From positions 992,001 through 1,056,000 of the forward strand of contig JADJAS010000007.1 in NCBI GenBank assembly GCA_016704145.1: a DNA stretch of 64,000 nt. The letters are read 5' to 3'. Below the pieces are notes generated by a model. The model made no database searches and was not told the DNA's origin. It was given only the letters and a program-made list of their open reading frames with translations. Numbering within the stretch: position 1 is the stretch's first letter; each line of letters starts with the position of its first letter. This stretch comes from Rhodocyclaceae bacterium. Its GTDB lineage: Bacteria; Pseudomonadota; Gammaproteobacteria; Burkholderiales; Rhodocyclaceae. Positions 35,517 through 43,083 of this stretch are shown piece after piece. A program made the translations under genes and the position numbers.

Positions 35517-35582
35517 ATAGGGTTTTCCTATGGATGCGATTGAAAAATAGTCGTGGACTAATGAATTTCGAGTCCACACAAT
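35517..35582 (+). promoter_or_regulatory. CynR-type operator and promoter for cbiM
   Basis: Plus strand: ATAG-N7-CTAT (35517-35531), 15 bp, ATAG-N7-CTAA (35547-35561); -35 TGGACT (35554-35559), 17 bp, -10 CACAAT (35577-35582). The -10 hexamer and all spacings equal those upstream of scnB. The leader to cbiM is about 70 nt. No cobalamin-riboswitch B12 box is visible in the gap, so this operator is the best candidate control. Confidence 0.8.
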
Positions 35583-35659
35583 AGGTTTGCGAGTCGGTAG
35601 CCGCCGAGCCGAACTTGCCTGTCTCGGCGCCAGCGCCAGGAAATGAGGAGGACCGCGTC

Positions 35660-36337
35660 ATGCACATCATGGAAGGATTCCTGCCGGTCGAACACGCCGT
35701 TGGCTGGACGCTTGCGTCGGCGCCCTTCGTGGTCTGGAGCGTCCGCGCGGTGCGCGCGCGGCTTGACGAGTATCCCGAACAACGGATGCTGCTCGGCGTC
35801 GCGGCCGCCTTTGCCCTCGTGCTGTCGGCGCTCAAGCTGCCTTCCGTGACCGGCAGCTGCTCCCATCCCACCGGCATCGGCTTGGGCGCGCTGCTGTTCG
35901 GCCCCGCCGCCATGGTGCTGGTCGGCCTGGTCGTGCTGGTGTTCCAAGCCCTGTTGCTCGCCCACGGCGGCCTGACCACGCTGGGCGCCAACGTGTTCTC
36001 CATGGCCATCGTCGGCTCCTTCGTCGCGGCGGGCGTCTTCCGGGCCAGCCGGACGTTTCGTCTTTCGCTGGCGACCAGCGTCTTCCTGGCCGCCTGCCTG
36101 GGCGATCTCGCCACCTACGTCACCACCTCGGTCCAACTCGCCTGGGCGTTCCCCGACCCCGCCGGCGGCTTCGTCGCCTCAATGGCCAAGTTCGCCGGAA
36201 TCTTCGCCCTCACCCAGATTCCCCTCGCGATCACCGAAGGGCTGCTCACGGTGCTGGTCGTCAACGCGCTGATACGCTTCAACGCCGATGAAATGAAGCA
36301 TCTGCCCTTGTTCCTCACTCGCGGAGCCCGGGCATGA
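35660..36337 (+). CDS. cbiM: Cobalt ECF transporter substrate-binding component CbiM
   Basis: About 225 residues starting MHIMEGFLP after GAGGAGG; the N-terminal Met-His coordinates the metal in this family. KLPSVTGSCSHPTGIGLGALLFGP is the conserved core. Multi-span inner-membrane protein that selects Co2+ (or Ni2+). First gene of cbiMNQO; its nearness to a cobalt enzyme and its shared operator suggest it feeds thiocyanate hydrolase. Confidence 0.94.
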   Translation: MHIMEGFLPVEHAVGWTLASAPFVVWSVRAVRARLDEYPEQRMLLGVAAAFALVLSALKLPSVTGSCSHPTGIGLGALLFGPAAMVLVGLVVLVFQALLLAHGGLTTLGANVFSMAIVGSFVAAGVFRASRTFRLSLATSVFLAACLGDLATYVTTSVQLAWAFPDPAGGFVASMAKFAGIFALTQIPLAITEGLLTVLVVNALIRFNADEMKHLPLFLTRGARA

Positions 36338-36720
36338 GCCGCCGCCAGACCTGGCTGGTGCTGGTGGCGGTGGTGCTGATCACCGCCCTGCCGCTGTGGC
36401 TGGTGCCCAAACCGGCCAATGGTCCCGACGGCCGGCCGGGCGAGGTCTTCGGCGGCGCCGACGGCAAGGCCCAGCGGGTCATCGGCGAGATCGCGCCCGA
36501 TTACAAGCCATGGTTCGCGCCCATCCTCGAACCGGCGAGCAGCGAGATCGCATCCTTGCTGTTCGCCCTGCAAGCCGCCATCGGCGCCGGGCTGATCGGC
36601 TACTGGCTGGGCGCCTCGGTGACGCGTGACAAGCTGCGCCGGCAGGCGGAGCGCGACAAGGCCGGGGCCACTGACGATTCCGAACCGGACAGCCACGACT
36701 CCGCGCGCCGTGCTGATTGA
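36334..36720 (+). CDS. cbiN: Cobalt ECF transporter component CbiN
   Basis: About 128 residues with an N-terminal and a C-terminal membrane segment and a periplasmic loop FGGADGKAQRVIGEIAPDY, typical of CbiN. Overlaps cbiM by four bases and the cbiQ start by eleven. Needed with CbiM for metal specificity. Confidence 0.92.
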   Translation: MSRRQTWLVLVAVVLITALPLWLVPKPANGPDGRPGEVFGGADGKAQRVIGEIAPDYKPWFAPILEPASSEIASLLFALQAAIGAGLIGYWLGASVTRDKLRRQAERDKAGATDDSEPDSHDSARRAD

Positions 36721-37456
36721 ACAATCCGCCTACGCCAACCGCTGGCGCGCCGTCTCGCCCGCGGCCAAGGGCGGCTTCGCGCTCGGTGGGCTGCTCGCCG
36801 CCTTCGTGGCGAACACGCCGACCGCGGCGGCGGGCATCGCGCTGGTCGTGGTCGCAACGACGCTGCTCGGGGCGCGTGTTTCGCCATGGCTTTATCTTCG
36901 CGTCGCCGCTCCCGCGACCGCATTCCTCGCCGTCAGCAGTCTGTCGCTGATGTTCTCGATCAGCCTCGACGCATCGGGCGGCCCGCAATGGCAGTTCGCG
37001 CCGGATGCCGTTTCGCGCATCGCCACGGTCGCCTCGCGTTCGCTGGCCTCGCTCGCCGCGCTGCTGTTCCTGGTGCTGACCACGCCGCTGCGCGACCTGA
37101 TCGTGCTACTGCGCCAACTTCGCGTGCCCGAGGTCATCCTCGACCTCATGGTGTTGTGTTACCGCATGCTGTTCGTGCTGTCCGAGGCGATGCACGACAT
37201 GCTCACCGCGCAGGCCGCCCGCCTCGGCCACGCCAGCGCACGGCGCAGCCTGCATTCGCTGGGCCTGCTGGCGGCCAACCTGGTGGTGCAGGTCTGGCAA
37301 CGCGCCCAGGCGCTGGCCACCGCCGCCTTGGCGCGCAATGGCTGCGGATCGCTGCGCTTCCTGTCGCCCGCGTTCGCGCACGCGCGGCGCGACACCCTGA
37401 TCGCCGCGGCGGCCAGCCTGGCGCTGATCGCGCTTGCCGGAAGCCTCGACCGATGA
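36710..37456 (+). CDS. cbiQ: Cobalt ECF transporter T component CbiQ
   Basis: About 248 residues from a GTG at 36710 (MLIEQSAYANRWRAVSPAAK), which lies within the end of cbiN; the in-frame ATG at 36626 would add an unrelated N-terminus. ARLGHASARRSLHSLGLL contains the Ala-Arg-Gly-like coupling motif. Membrane scaffold linking CbiM to the CbiO ATPase. Confidence 0.88.
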   Translation: MLIEQSAYANRWRAVSPAAKGGFALGGLLAAFVANTPTAAAGIALVVVATTLLGARVSPWLYLRVAAPATAFLAVSSLSLMFSISLDASGGPQWQFAPDAVSRIATVASRSLASLAALLFLVLTTPLRDLIVLLRQLRVPEVILDLMVLCYRMLFVLSEAMHDMLTAQAARLGHASARRSLHSLGLLAANLVVQVWQRAQALATAALARNGCGSLRFLSPAFAHARRDTLIAAAASLALIALAGSLDR

Positions 37457-38379
37457 CGACGCGACTGATCCTCGAAATCTGCAACGTCCGCCACGTGTAT
37501 GCGACGGGCAGCAACGGCTTGGCCGGCTGTTCCCTCAACATCCGCCAGGGCAGTCGCAATGCCCTGCTCGGCGCCAATGGCTCCGGCAAGACCACCCTGC
37601 TGCAACAACTCAACGGCTTGTTGCGGCCGACGTCGGGCGCCATTCTGATCGACGGCGCCCCGCTCGATTACAGCCGCAATGGCCTGGCCGCCCTGCGCCG
37701 TCGGGTCGGGCTGGTGTTTCAGAATCCCGACCGCCAGCTTTTCTCGGCCAGCGTCTGCGAGGATGTATCGTTCGGCCCCCTCAATCTCGGGCTCGACGAG
37801 GCCGAAGTCCGCGAGCGCGTCGCGCAGTCGCTGGCCGCGGTCGGCATGACCGCCATGGCCGAGCGGCCCGTGCATCACCTCAGCTTCGGCCAGAAGAAGC
37901 GGGTCTGCATCGCCGGCGTGCTGGCCATGCGGCCCGAGGTGCTGCTGCTCGACGAGCCGATGGCCGGGCTGGATGGCGCCGCGCAGACGGAATTGCTGGC
38001 GGTGCTCGACGACTTGTCCGGCCGCGGCATCACCATCGTGCTGTCGACCCACGACGTCGACTTCGCCTATCGCTGGGCCGATGACATCCACGTGCTCGCC
38101 GCCGGCCGCTGCATCGCGTCGTTCGACGCCGGCCGCCTTCCGGAGCAGGAAGTGGCGCTACAGGCGGCGGGACAATCGCTGCCCGCCGTCGTCGAGCTGT
38201 GCCGGGTACTGGTAGCGCGGGGCATGCTGCCGCCCACCGCCGCCGCCCCGCGCAGCCTGGACCAATTGGCCGCCAGCCTCGCCGATATGCCGTCGCGCCA
38301 TTTCGTCGAGACGCTGCCGCTCGGCGCGGCCGCCCACTCCTATTGCGATGGCCGGCGCGGCTGGACGCGACGCCACTGA
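37453..38379 (+). CDS. cbiO: Cobalt ECF transporter ATPase CbiO
   Basis: About 308 residues. Walker A LLGANGSGKTT, signature LSFGQKKRVCIAG, Walker B LLLDEPMAGLD, Q-loop VFQNPDRQLF. ATG overlaps the cbiQ stop. Slightly longer than usual, with a C-terminal extension of about 60 residues. Energises cobalt uptake. Confidence 0.93.
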   Translation: MTTRLILEICNVRHVYATGSNGLAGCSLNIRQGSRNALLGANGSGKTTLLQQLNGLLRPTSGAILIDGAPLDYSRNGLAALRRRVGLVFQNPDRQLFSASVCEDVSFGPLNLGLDEAEVRERVAQSLAAVGMTAMAERPVHHLSFGQKKRVCIAGVLAMRPEVLLLDEPMAGLDGAAQTELLAVLDDLSGRGITIVLSTHDVDFAYRWADDIHVLAAGRCIASFDAGRLPEQEVALQAAGQSLPAVVELCRVLVARGMLPPTAAAPRSLDQLAASLADMPSRHFVETLPLGAAAHSYCDGRRGWTRRH

Positions 38380-38394
38380 ACCGGCCCCGGCGCG

Positions 38395-38997
38395 ATGCTG
38401 ACGCTGTACGACCGGGAAGCCTCCGGCAACTGCTACAAGGTACGGCTGTTGCTGTCCTGCCTCGACGTCCCCTACCAGCGCGTGCCGGTGGCCATGGTCA
38501 ACGGCATCAACCAGCTCGATGCCGACTACGTCAAGCTGAATCCGCGCCGCCAGATTCCGACCCTGAAGGACGGTGAGCTCGTGCTCTGGGGCTCGACGGC
38601 GATCCTCTGCTACCTGGCCGCGCGCCACGACCCGGCCCGGCGCTGGCTGCCCGAGGCGCCGGCACGACTCGCGGAAGTCATGCAGTGGCTCGAGCTCGCG
38701 CAGAACGAGATTCTCGACGGCCTGTTCCGCGCGCGGGCCATCGTCAAGTTCGGTATCGCGGGCGACCTCGACGCATCTCGCGATACCGGCCGTCGCGCGC
38801 TGGCCGTGCTCGAATCCCGCCTGGGATGCCACTCCTGGCTGGCTGACGGGGAACCCACCGTGGCCGACATTGCCTGCTTTCCCTACGTCGCCGTCGCCGG
38901 CGAAGGCGGCGTGGACGTCTCGCCCTACCCCGGCGTTCGGCGCTGGATCGCCGCCATCAAGGCCTTGCCCGGCTTCGTCGGCATGCCTGGCATCTGA
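38395..38997 (+). CDS. Glutathione S-transferase family protein
   Basis: About 200 residues. N-terminal thioredoxin-like domain (MLTLYDREASGNCYKVRLLL, RRQIPTLKDG with the cis-Pro, WGSTAILCYLA with the gamma-Glu-binding Ser) and an alpha-helical C-terminal domain with DGEPTVADIACFPYV. Cytoplasmic. Substrate unknown. Fifteen bp after cbiO, possibly read through from it. Confidence 0.88.
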   Translation: MLTLYDREASGNCYKVRLLLSCLDVPYQRVPVAMVNGINQLDADYVKLNPRRQIPTLKDGELVLWGSTAILCYLAARHDPARRWLPEAPARLAEVMQWLELAQNEILDGLFRARAIVKFGIAGDLDASRDTGRRALAVLESRLGCHSWLADGEPTVADIACFPYVAVAGEGGVDVSPYPGVRRWIAAIKALPGFVGMPGI

Positions 38998-39017
38998 GCG
39001 CCGCGTCGACCGCCGTC

Positions 39018-39899
39018 ATGCCGGGCACTCTTCATATCGTCGACGTCTTCGCGGAACAACGCTACGCGGGCAATCCGCTGGCCGTGGTGACGCGCGCCGA
39101 CAGCCTGTCGTCCGAGCAGATGCAGGCCATCGCCGCCGAGATCAATTATTCCGAAACCACCTTCGTCGGCTCGACGGTCAACGCCGACGGCAGCCATCCG
39201 GTGCGGATGTTCACGCCGGCGCGCGAGATCGCCTTCGCCGGCCATCCAATTCTCGGCACGGCCTGGGTGATCCGCCACGAGAACCCGACACCGCCGGCAT
39301 CCGTGGTGCTCGACCTGCAAGTGGGTCCGGTGCCCGTCGTTTTCGAAGCCGATACCCAGGGCCGGGAGGTCTGCTGGTTCACCGCGCCGCCGATCACCCT
39401 GGGGCCGACTTGCGCCAGCGAACCGATCGCCGCCGCGCTCGGCCTGTCCCCCGGGGACATCGATCCGGCTGGCCCGGTGCAGCAATGCGGCGCCGGCACC
39501 GCGGCCATGGTCGTGCCCTTGCGCAGCCTGGCGGCGTTGCGCCGATGCGCGCTCGATCTCGGCGTCTACCAGGCGCTGGCGGCCCAAGGTTTCCCGCCGC
39601 TCGTCTATGCGTTCTGCCGGGAAACGCGCGACCCGCGCAACCAGCTGTCCGCCCGTTTCTTCTTCGAGGCCCATGGTGTCCGCGAGGATCCGGCCACCGG
39701 CAACGGCGCTGCCTTCCTGGGCGCCTATTTGCTGCGTCATGGTCTGCTCGGCGCGAGCGATCTGTCGCTGCGCATCGAGCAGGGCCACGAAGTCCGCCGT
39801 CCTTCGCTCGTGCAACTGCGCGCCCGCCTGGCCGATGACGGTCCTTTGATCGAGGTCGGCGGCGGCGTGGTGCCGACCGTTCGCGGCGAGCTGGTCTAG
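39018..39899 (+). CDS. PhzF-family isomerase-like protein
   Basis: About 293 residues. HIVDVFAEQRYAGNPLAVV at the start, NYSETTFV holding the catalytic Glu, and ATGNGAAFLGAYLL in the C-terminal half are family hallmarks; the fold is diaminopimelate epimerase-like. Substrate unknown; no phenazine genes are nearby. Overlaps the stop of the convergent deformylase gene by four bases. Confidence 0.88.
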   Translation: MPGTLHIVDVFAEQRYAGNPLAVVTRADSLSSEQMQAIAAEINYSETTFVGSTVNADGSHPVRMFTPAREIAFAGHPILGTAWVIRHENPTPPASVVLDLQVGPVPVVFEADTQGREVCWFTAPPITLGPTCASEPIAAALGLSPGDIDPAGPVQQCGAGTAAMVVPLRSLAALRRCALDLGVYQALAAQGFPPLVYAFCRETRDPRNQLSARFFFEAHGVREDPATGNGAAFLGAYLLRHGLLGASDLSLRIEQGHEVRRPSLVQLRARLADDGPLIEVGGGVVPTVRGELV

Positions 39900-40441
39900 C
39901 GCGCGCCGATGTCGGCCGACCCGGCGAGTTCCGGAAACAGCACGTCGGTGAAGCCGAAGCGGCTCATGTCGCGCATGCGCATCGGGTAGAGCACGCCCAG
40001 CAGATGATCGCACTCATGCTGCACGACACGCGCGTGGAAGCCCTCGACGGCGCGGTCGATGGCTTTTCCGCCTTCGTCCACGCCCCGATAACGGATGCGC
40101 GTGAAGCGCGGCACCTCGCCGCGCAGTCCGGGCACGGATAGGCAGCCTTCCCAGCCGGATTCCTCGTCCTCCGCGAGCGGCGTGATGACCGGATTAAGCA
40201 GGATGGTTGGCGGCACCGGCTCGGCATGCGGATAGCGCTCGCTCATTTCGAAGCCGAAGATCACCACTTGCAGGCCGACGCCGATCTGCGGCGCCGCCAG
40301 CCCCACGCCGCCGGCCGCCGCCATGGTGTCGAACATGTCGGCGATCAGTTCCCGGATCGCCGGCGCGGTCGGGTCGGCAACCGGCTTCGCCGCTTCCAGC
40401 AGCCGCGGGTCACCCATGCGCAGGATGGCCCTAATGGCCAT
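39896..40441 (-). CDS. Second peptide deformylase
   Basis: About 181 residues from 40441 (MAIRAILRMGDPRLL). Motifs GGVGLAAPQIGV, GWEGCLSVPGL and VVQHECDHLLG are complete. Diverges from the def at 14.4 kb, so the strain carries two paralogues. The start overlaps the DUF423 stop, suggesting co-translation. Confidence 0.92.
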   Translation of the reverse strand: MAIRAILRMGDPRLLEAAKPVADPTAPAIRELIADMFDTMAAAGGVGLAAPQIGVGLQVVIFGFEMSERYPHAEPVPPTILLNPVITPLAEDEESGWEGCLSVPGLRGEVPRFTRIRYRGVDEGGKAIDRAVEGFHARVVQHECDHLLGVLYPMRMRDMSRFGFTDVLFPELAGSADIGAR

Positions 40442-40814
40442 CGCTCCGCTGCCGCGCCACGCCGATCGCCAGCGCCAGCCAGGCGAAGATGAATGCAAAG
40501 CCGCCGTAGGGCGTGATGGCGTGCAGGGCGTGGAAACCGACGGCGCTGCGCAAGTAGAGATTGCCGCTGAACAGCAGCGTGCCCAGGACCATCAGCCAGC
40601 CCGAGGCGACAAGCCACCTCGAATCGTTCCTGCCGGCCACCAGGCCGACGGCCAGCAATCCGAGCGCGTGGAACTGCTGGTACTGCAAGCCCGTGTGGAA
40701 CCAGGCTTGCGCGCCGGCCGGCATGCCGGTGAAGGTATGCGCGGCAGCGGCGCCGAGCAGCACGGTGAGGATCGCGCTCGCGGCGCCGAGGATGATGAAG
40801 AGTTTTTCGTGCAT
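40431..40814 (-). CDS. DUF423 family membrane protein
   Basis: About 127 residues beginning MHEKLFIILGAASAILTVLLG with four hydrophobic segments; GAAAAHTFTG and LLFSGNLYL are typical of DUF423 (YgdD). A start 12 codons earlier is possible. The repeat copy at 40821-40843 lies just upstream. Function unknown. Confidence 0.82.
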   Translation of the reverse strand: MHEKLFIILGAASAILTVLLGAAAAHTFTGMPAGAQAWFHTGLQYQQFHALGLLAVGLVAGRNDSRWLVASGWLMVLGTLLFSGNLYLRSAVGFHALHAITPYGGFAFIFAWLALAIGVARQRSDGH

Positions 40815-40820
40815 TGCCTG

Positions 40821-40843
40821 AAAGTCAGTGATGGCGGAGCGCC
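40821..40843 (+). repeat. Dispersed 23-bp repeat upstream of DUF423 gene (19/23)
   Basis: Four mismatches; immediately upstream of the DUF423 start. Confidence 0.55.
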
Positions 40844-40982
40844 GCATCATATCGCCCGAAACCGGACCCCGAGCGTCGCCGTCGATACAGCCGCGCGCCG
40901 GTTCATGTGCCCGCCCGGCTGGTCCGGGTGCAAGGACATCACCGCCGACGGGGTGTTAGCACGCGGTTCAGCCTTGGCATGG

Positions 40983-41291
40983 CTAATCGCCGACGCCACG
41001 GCTGGCCAACAGCCTCTCCTTGCACAGCGACAGCACGATGGAAATGCCGATGAAGGTGGCAACTACGGCGAGTGAGAAGCCGACCGGGATCTTGTCATCG
41101 ATGCGCAGCATCTTCACACCGATGAACACCAGCACCGGCCCCAGGAACAGCAGCGTGGCATTGCGGATGCCATCCTGGTGCACGAAGAAGCGTTCGTCGT
41201 GGAGTTTGTCGGTGGTCTTCGGGTGGCCGCGCAGCCACTTCAATACCGGGTTGTTGGCCAGGTCAGGCTGCTCGTTGGCGAACCACCACAT
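40983..41291 (-). CDS. Small membrane protein, possibly with a frameshifted N-terminus
   Basis: About 102 residues starting MWWFANEQPDLANN with two hydrophobic segments near the C-terminus. In-frame reading upstream gives LANEKTKEFVTGIK, which looks coding but has no start. A good ribosome site and ATG (41360) sit in the next frame just upstream, so one missing base in the GGG run near 41342 would join them. Function unknown. Confidence 0.55.
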   Translation of the reverse strand: MWWFANEQPDLANNPVLKWLRGHPKTTDKLHDERFFVHQDGIRNATLLFLGPVLVFIGVKMLRIDDKIPVGFSLAVVATFIGISIVLSLCKERLLASRGVGD

Positions 41292-41374
41292 CTTGATGCC
41301 GGTGACGAACTCCTTCGTCTTCTCGTTGGCCAGGCGTTGCCCATGCTTTCCATGTTCTCTCCCTGCCTTGTTCG

Positions 41375-41884
41375 TCAGCCGTAGAAGGCTTCCGGCGGCA
41401 GGCTGTGCCGGCGCAACGCGAAGCCGTCGCGCGGCCGGCCCCTGCGCAGGCTGCCGCCCCAGGCGTGCAGCGCACCCAGGAAAAGCTTCTGCTCGCCTTC
41501 AGTGTAGCGGCCATCGCTGCTGACCACGGCGACAATCAGGTTCATCACCCGCTCCTTGGCCCGCGGGTCGCTGACCTCCTCGAACAGCGCCGAGAGCAGG
41601 GCGGGCGATAGCCGATAGCCGCCGGCGCTTTCGGACAGCCGTGCCACGTCGGCGCAGAAATCATAGAGCACCTGCACGAAATCCTCGCGGCTGATGCCCA
41701 GTGCGGCGAAGGCGCCGCGCCGTTCCAGCGCCGCCAGTTCCCGCTCGTCGAGCTGGCCGTCGGCCAGCAGGGCCAGCACCACCAGGCGCGCCATGGCCCG
41801 CGGGCTGTTGGCCGGATAGGGGCGCAGCGGGTAGGTCTTGCCGCTGCGGGGCGGGAACATGTCGCGGGCTTGCATCGTCATCAT
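41375..41884 (-). CDS. TerB-like (tellurite resistance family) protein
   Basis: About 169 residues from 41884, where AAGGAG precedes the ATG by seven bases. The core LADGQLDERELAALERRGAF and VVSSDGRYTEGEQKLFLGAL has two acidic repeats of the TerB metal-binding helical fold. Cytoplasmic. Adjacent to nhaR, divergent. The frame continues open upstream; see the next entry. Confidence 0.72.
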   Translation of the reverse strand: MMTMQARDMFPPRSGKTYPLRPYPANSPRAMARLVVLALLADGQLDERELAALERRGAFAALGISREDFVQVLYDFCADVARLSESAGGYRLSPALLSALFEEVSDPRAKERVMNLIVAVVSSDGRYTEGEQKLFLGALHAWGGSLRRGRPRDGFALRRHSLPPEAFYG

Positions 41885-42040
41885 GGCGGTCTCCTTTCGA
41901 ACGGGGCGGGAATTGCGCCGGGTCATTTCGTGGGCGCGGGCAAAGGCTTGCACCAGGGGCAGGCACTCGCGACAGGCCAGTTCCTCGACATGGCTTGCCG
42001 GAGCGTCGCAAAAGGCCTTGCAGTCTTCGATGGTGATCAA
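41885..42040 (-). other. In-frame upstream ORF extension of the TerB-like gene
   Basis: A TTG at 42040 preceded by GAGGAG begins about 52 residues (MITIEDCKAFCDAPASHVEELACRE...), with four cysteines and no homology I recognise. It runs into the TerB-like frame with no stop, so it is either an N-terminal extension or a separate small gene that has lost its stop codon. Confidence 0.5.
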
Positions 42041-42164
42041 TTGCGTTCTCCTCGGGCTTGCCGGTACGGAATATCCGCAGCGGACGACTGCAATGTAGGG
42101 TGAACCACGATTCCAATGAATGGATAAACTTGGAGCCGTTACTTCCGTTTCGTAGAACCATGAC

Positions 42165-43058
42165 ATGAAGCCCGACGACCTCAATTTCCGCCACCTGCTC
42201 TACTTCTGGGCCGTGGCCAAGGAAGGCAGCATCACCCGCGCCGCCGAGCGGCTCGGCCTGTCGGTGCAGGCGATCAGCACCCAGCTCGGCCAACTCGAAA
42301 GGCAGCTCGGCCAGGCGTTGCTCGCCCCGCAGGGCCGCTCGCTCAAGCTCACCGAGGCCGGGCGCACCGCCCTGGCCCACGCCGACTCGATCTTCCAGAC
42401 CGCCGACAAACTGCGCGAGGCGCTGGCCGAACCCTCGGCCGGCCGCGTGCGGCTGGCAGTCGGCATCACCGACGCCGTGCCCAAGCTGATCGCCTTCCAC
42501 GTGCTGGAGAACGTGCTGCAGCCGCCGCTGCGGGTCCGGCTCGAATGCATCGAGGGCGAGTTCGACCACCTGCTTGGAGAACTGGCCGTGAACCGTCTCG
42601 ACCTGGTGCTGGCCGACCGCTCGGCACCGCAGCGCGCCAACCTGCGCCTGCAGTCGAAGCTGCTCGGCAACGTCGCCATCGGCTTCTACGGCACGAAGGA
42701 TTTGCAGCGCAAGTACGCGAAGGACTTCCCGGCCAGCCTGCAGGGCGCGCCCCTGCTGCTGCCCGCCCGCAGCGACCCGCTGCGGGCAGGCATCGACGCC
42801 TGGCTGGAGGCCCACGACCTCCAGCCGCAGGTCGTCGCCGACTTCACCGACAGCGCACTGCTCAAGACCTTCGGCCGCTCCGGCCTCGGCCTTTTCCCGG
42901 CGCCGTTGACCATGGCGGACGACATCCGCGTGCAATTCGCCGCCGTGCCCGTGGGCGAGCTCACGGGCGTGAGCGAAGGCTGGTACGCCATCGCCAGCCA
43001 GCGGCGCCTGCAGCATCCCGCCGTCGCACAGATCCTCGCCGCAGGCGCCCTGTTCTAA
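42165..43058 (+). CDS. NhaR-like LysR-family regulator
   Basis: About 297 residues. DDLNFRHLLYFWAVAKEGSI and then SVQAISTQLGQLERQLG match NhaR better than other LysR proteins. In E. coli NhaR responds to sodium. It is divergent from the TerB-like gene and convergent with katG. The 25-bp gap to katG is filled by a 22/23 repeat copy (43058-43080), which overlaps the last base of the stop codon. Confidence 0.8.
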   Translation: MKPDDLNFRHLLYFWAVAKEGSITRAAERLGLSVQAISTQLGQLERQLGQALLAPQGRSLKLTEAGRTALAHADSIFQTADKLREALAEPSAGRVRLAVGITDAVPKLIAFHVLENVLQPPLRVRLECIEGEFDHLLGELAVNRLDLVLADRSAPQRANLRLQSKLLGNVAIGFYGTKDLQRKYAKDFPASLQGAPLLLPARSDPLRAGIDAWLEAHDLQPQVVADFTDSALLKTFGRSGLGLFPAPLTMADDIRVQFAAVPVGELTGVSEGWYAIASQRRLQHPAVAQILAAGALF

Positions 43059-43080
43059 AAGTCAGCCGTGGCGGCACGCC
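43058..43080 (+). repeat. Dispersed 23-bp repeat filling the nhaR-katG gap (22/23)
   Basis: One mismatch. Begins on the last base of the nhaR-like stop and ends 3 bp before the katG stop codon, so it is essentially the whole intergenic region of two convergent genes. Confidence 0.8.
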
Positions 43081-43083
43081 ACC

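Noticed and set aside
35413..35659. Cobalamin or nickel-cobalt riboswitch before cbiM
   Set aside because: No B12-box-like or conserved riboswitch segments were seen by eye; the operator explains the gap better. A covariance search would be decisive.
36886..37452. Long N-terminal extension of cbiO
   Set aside because: It overlaps cbiQ out of frame; CbiO homology begins at 37453 with an ATGA overlap.
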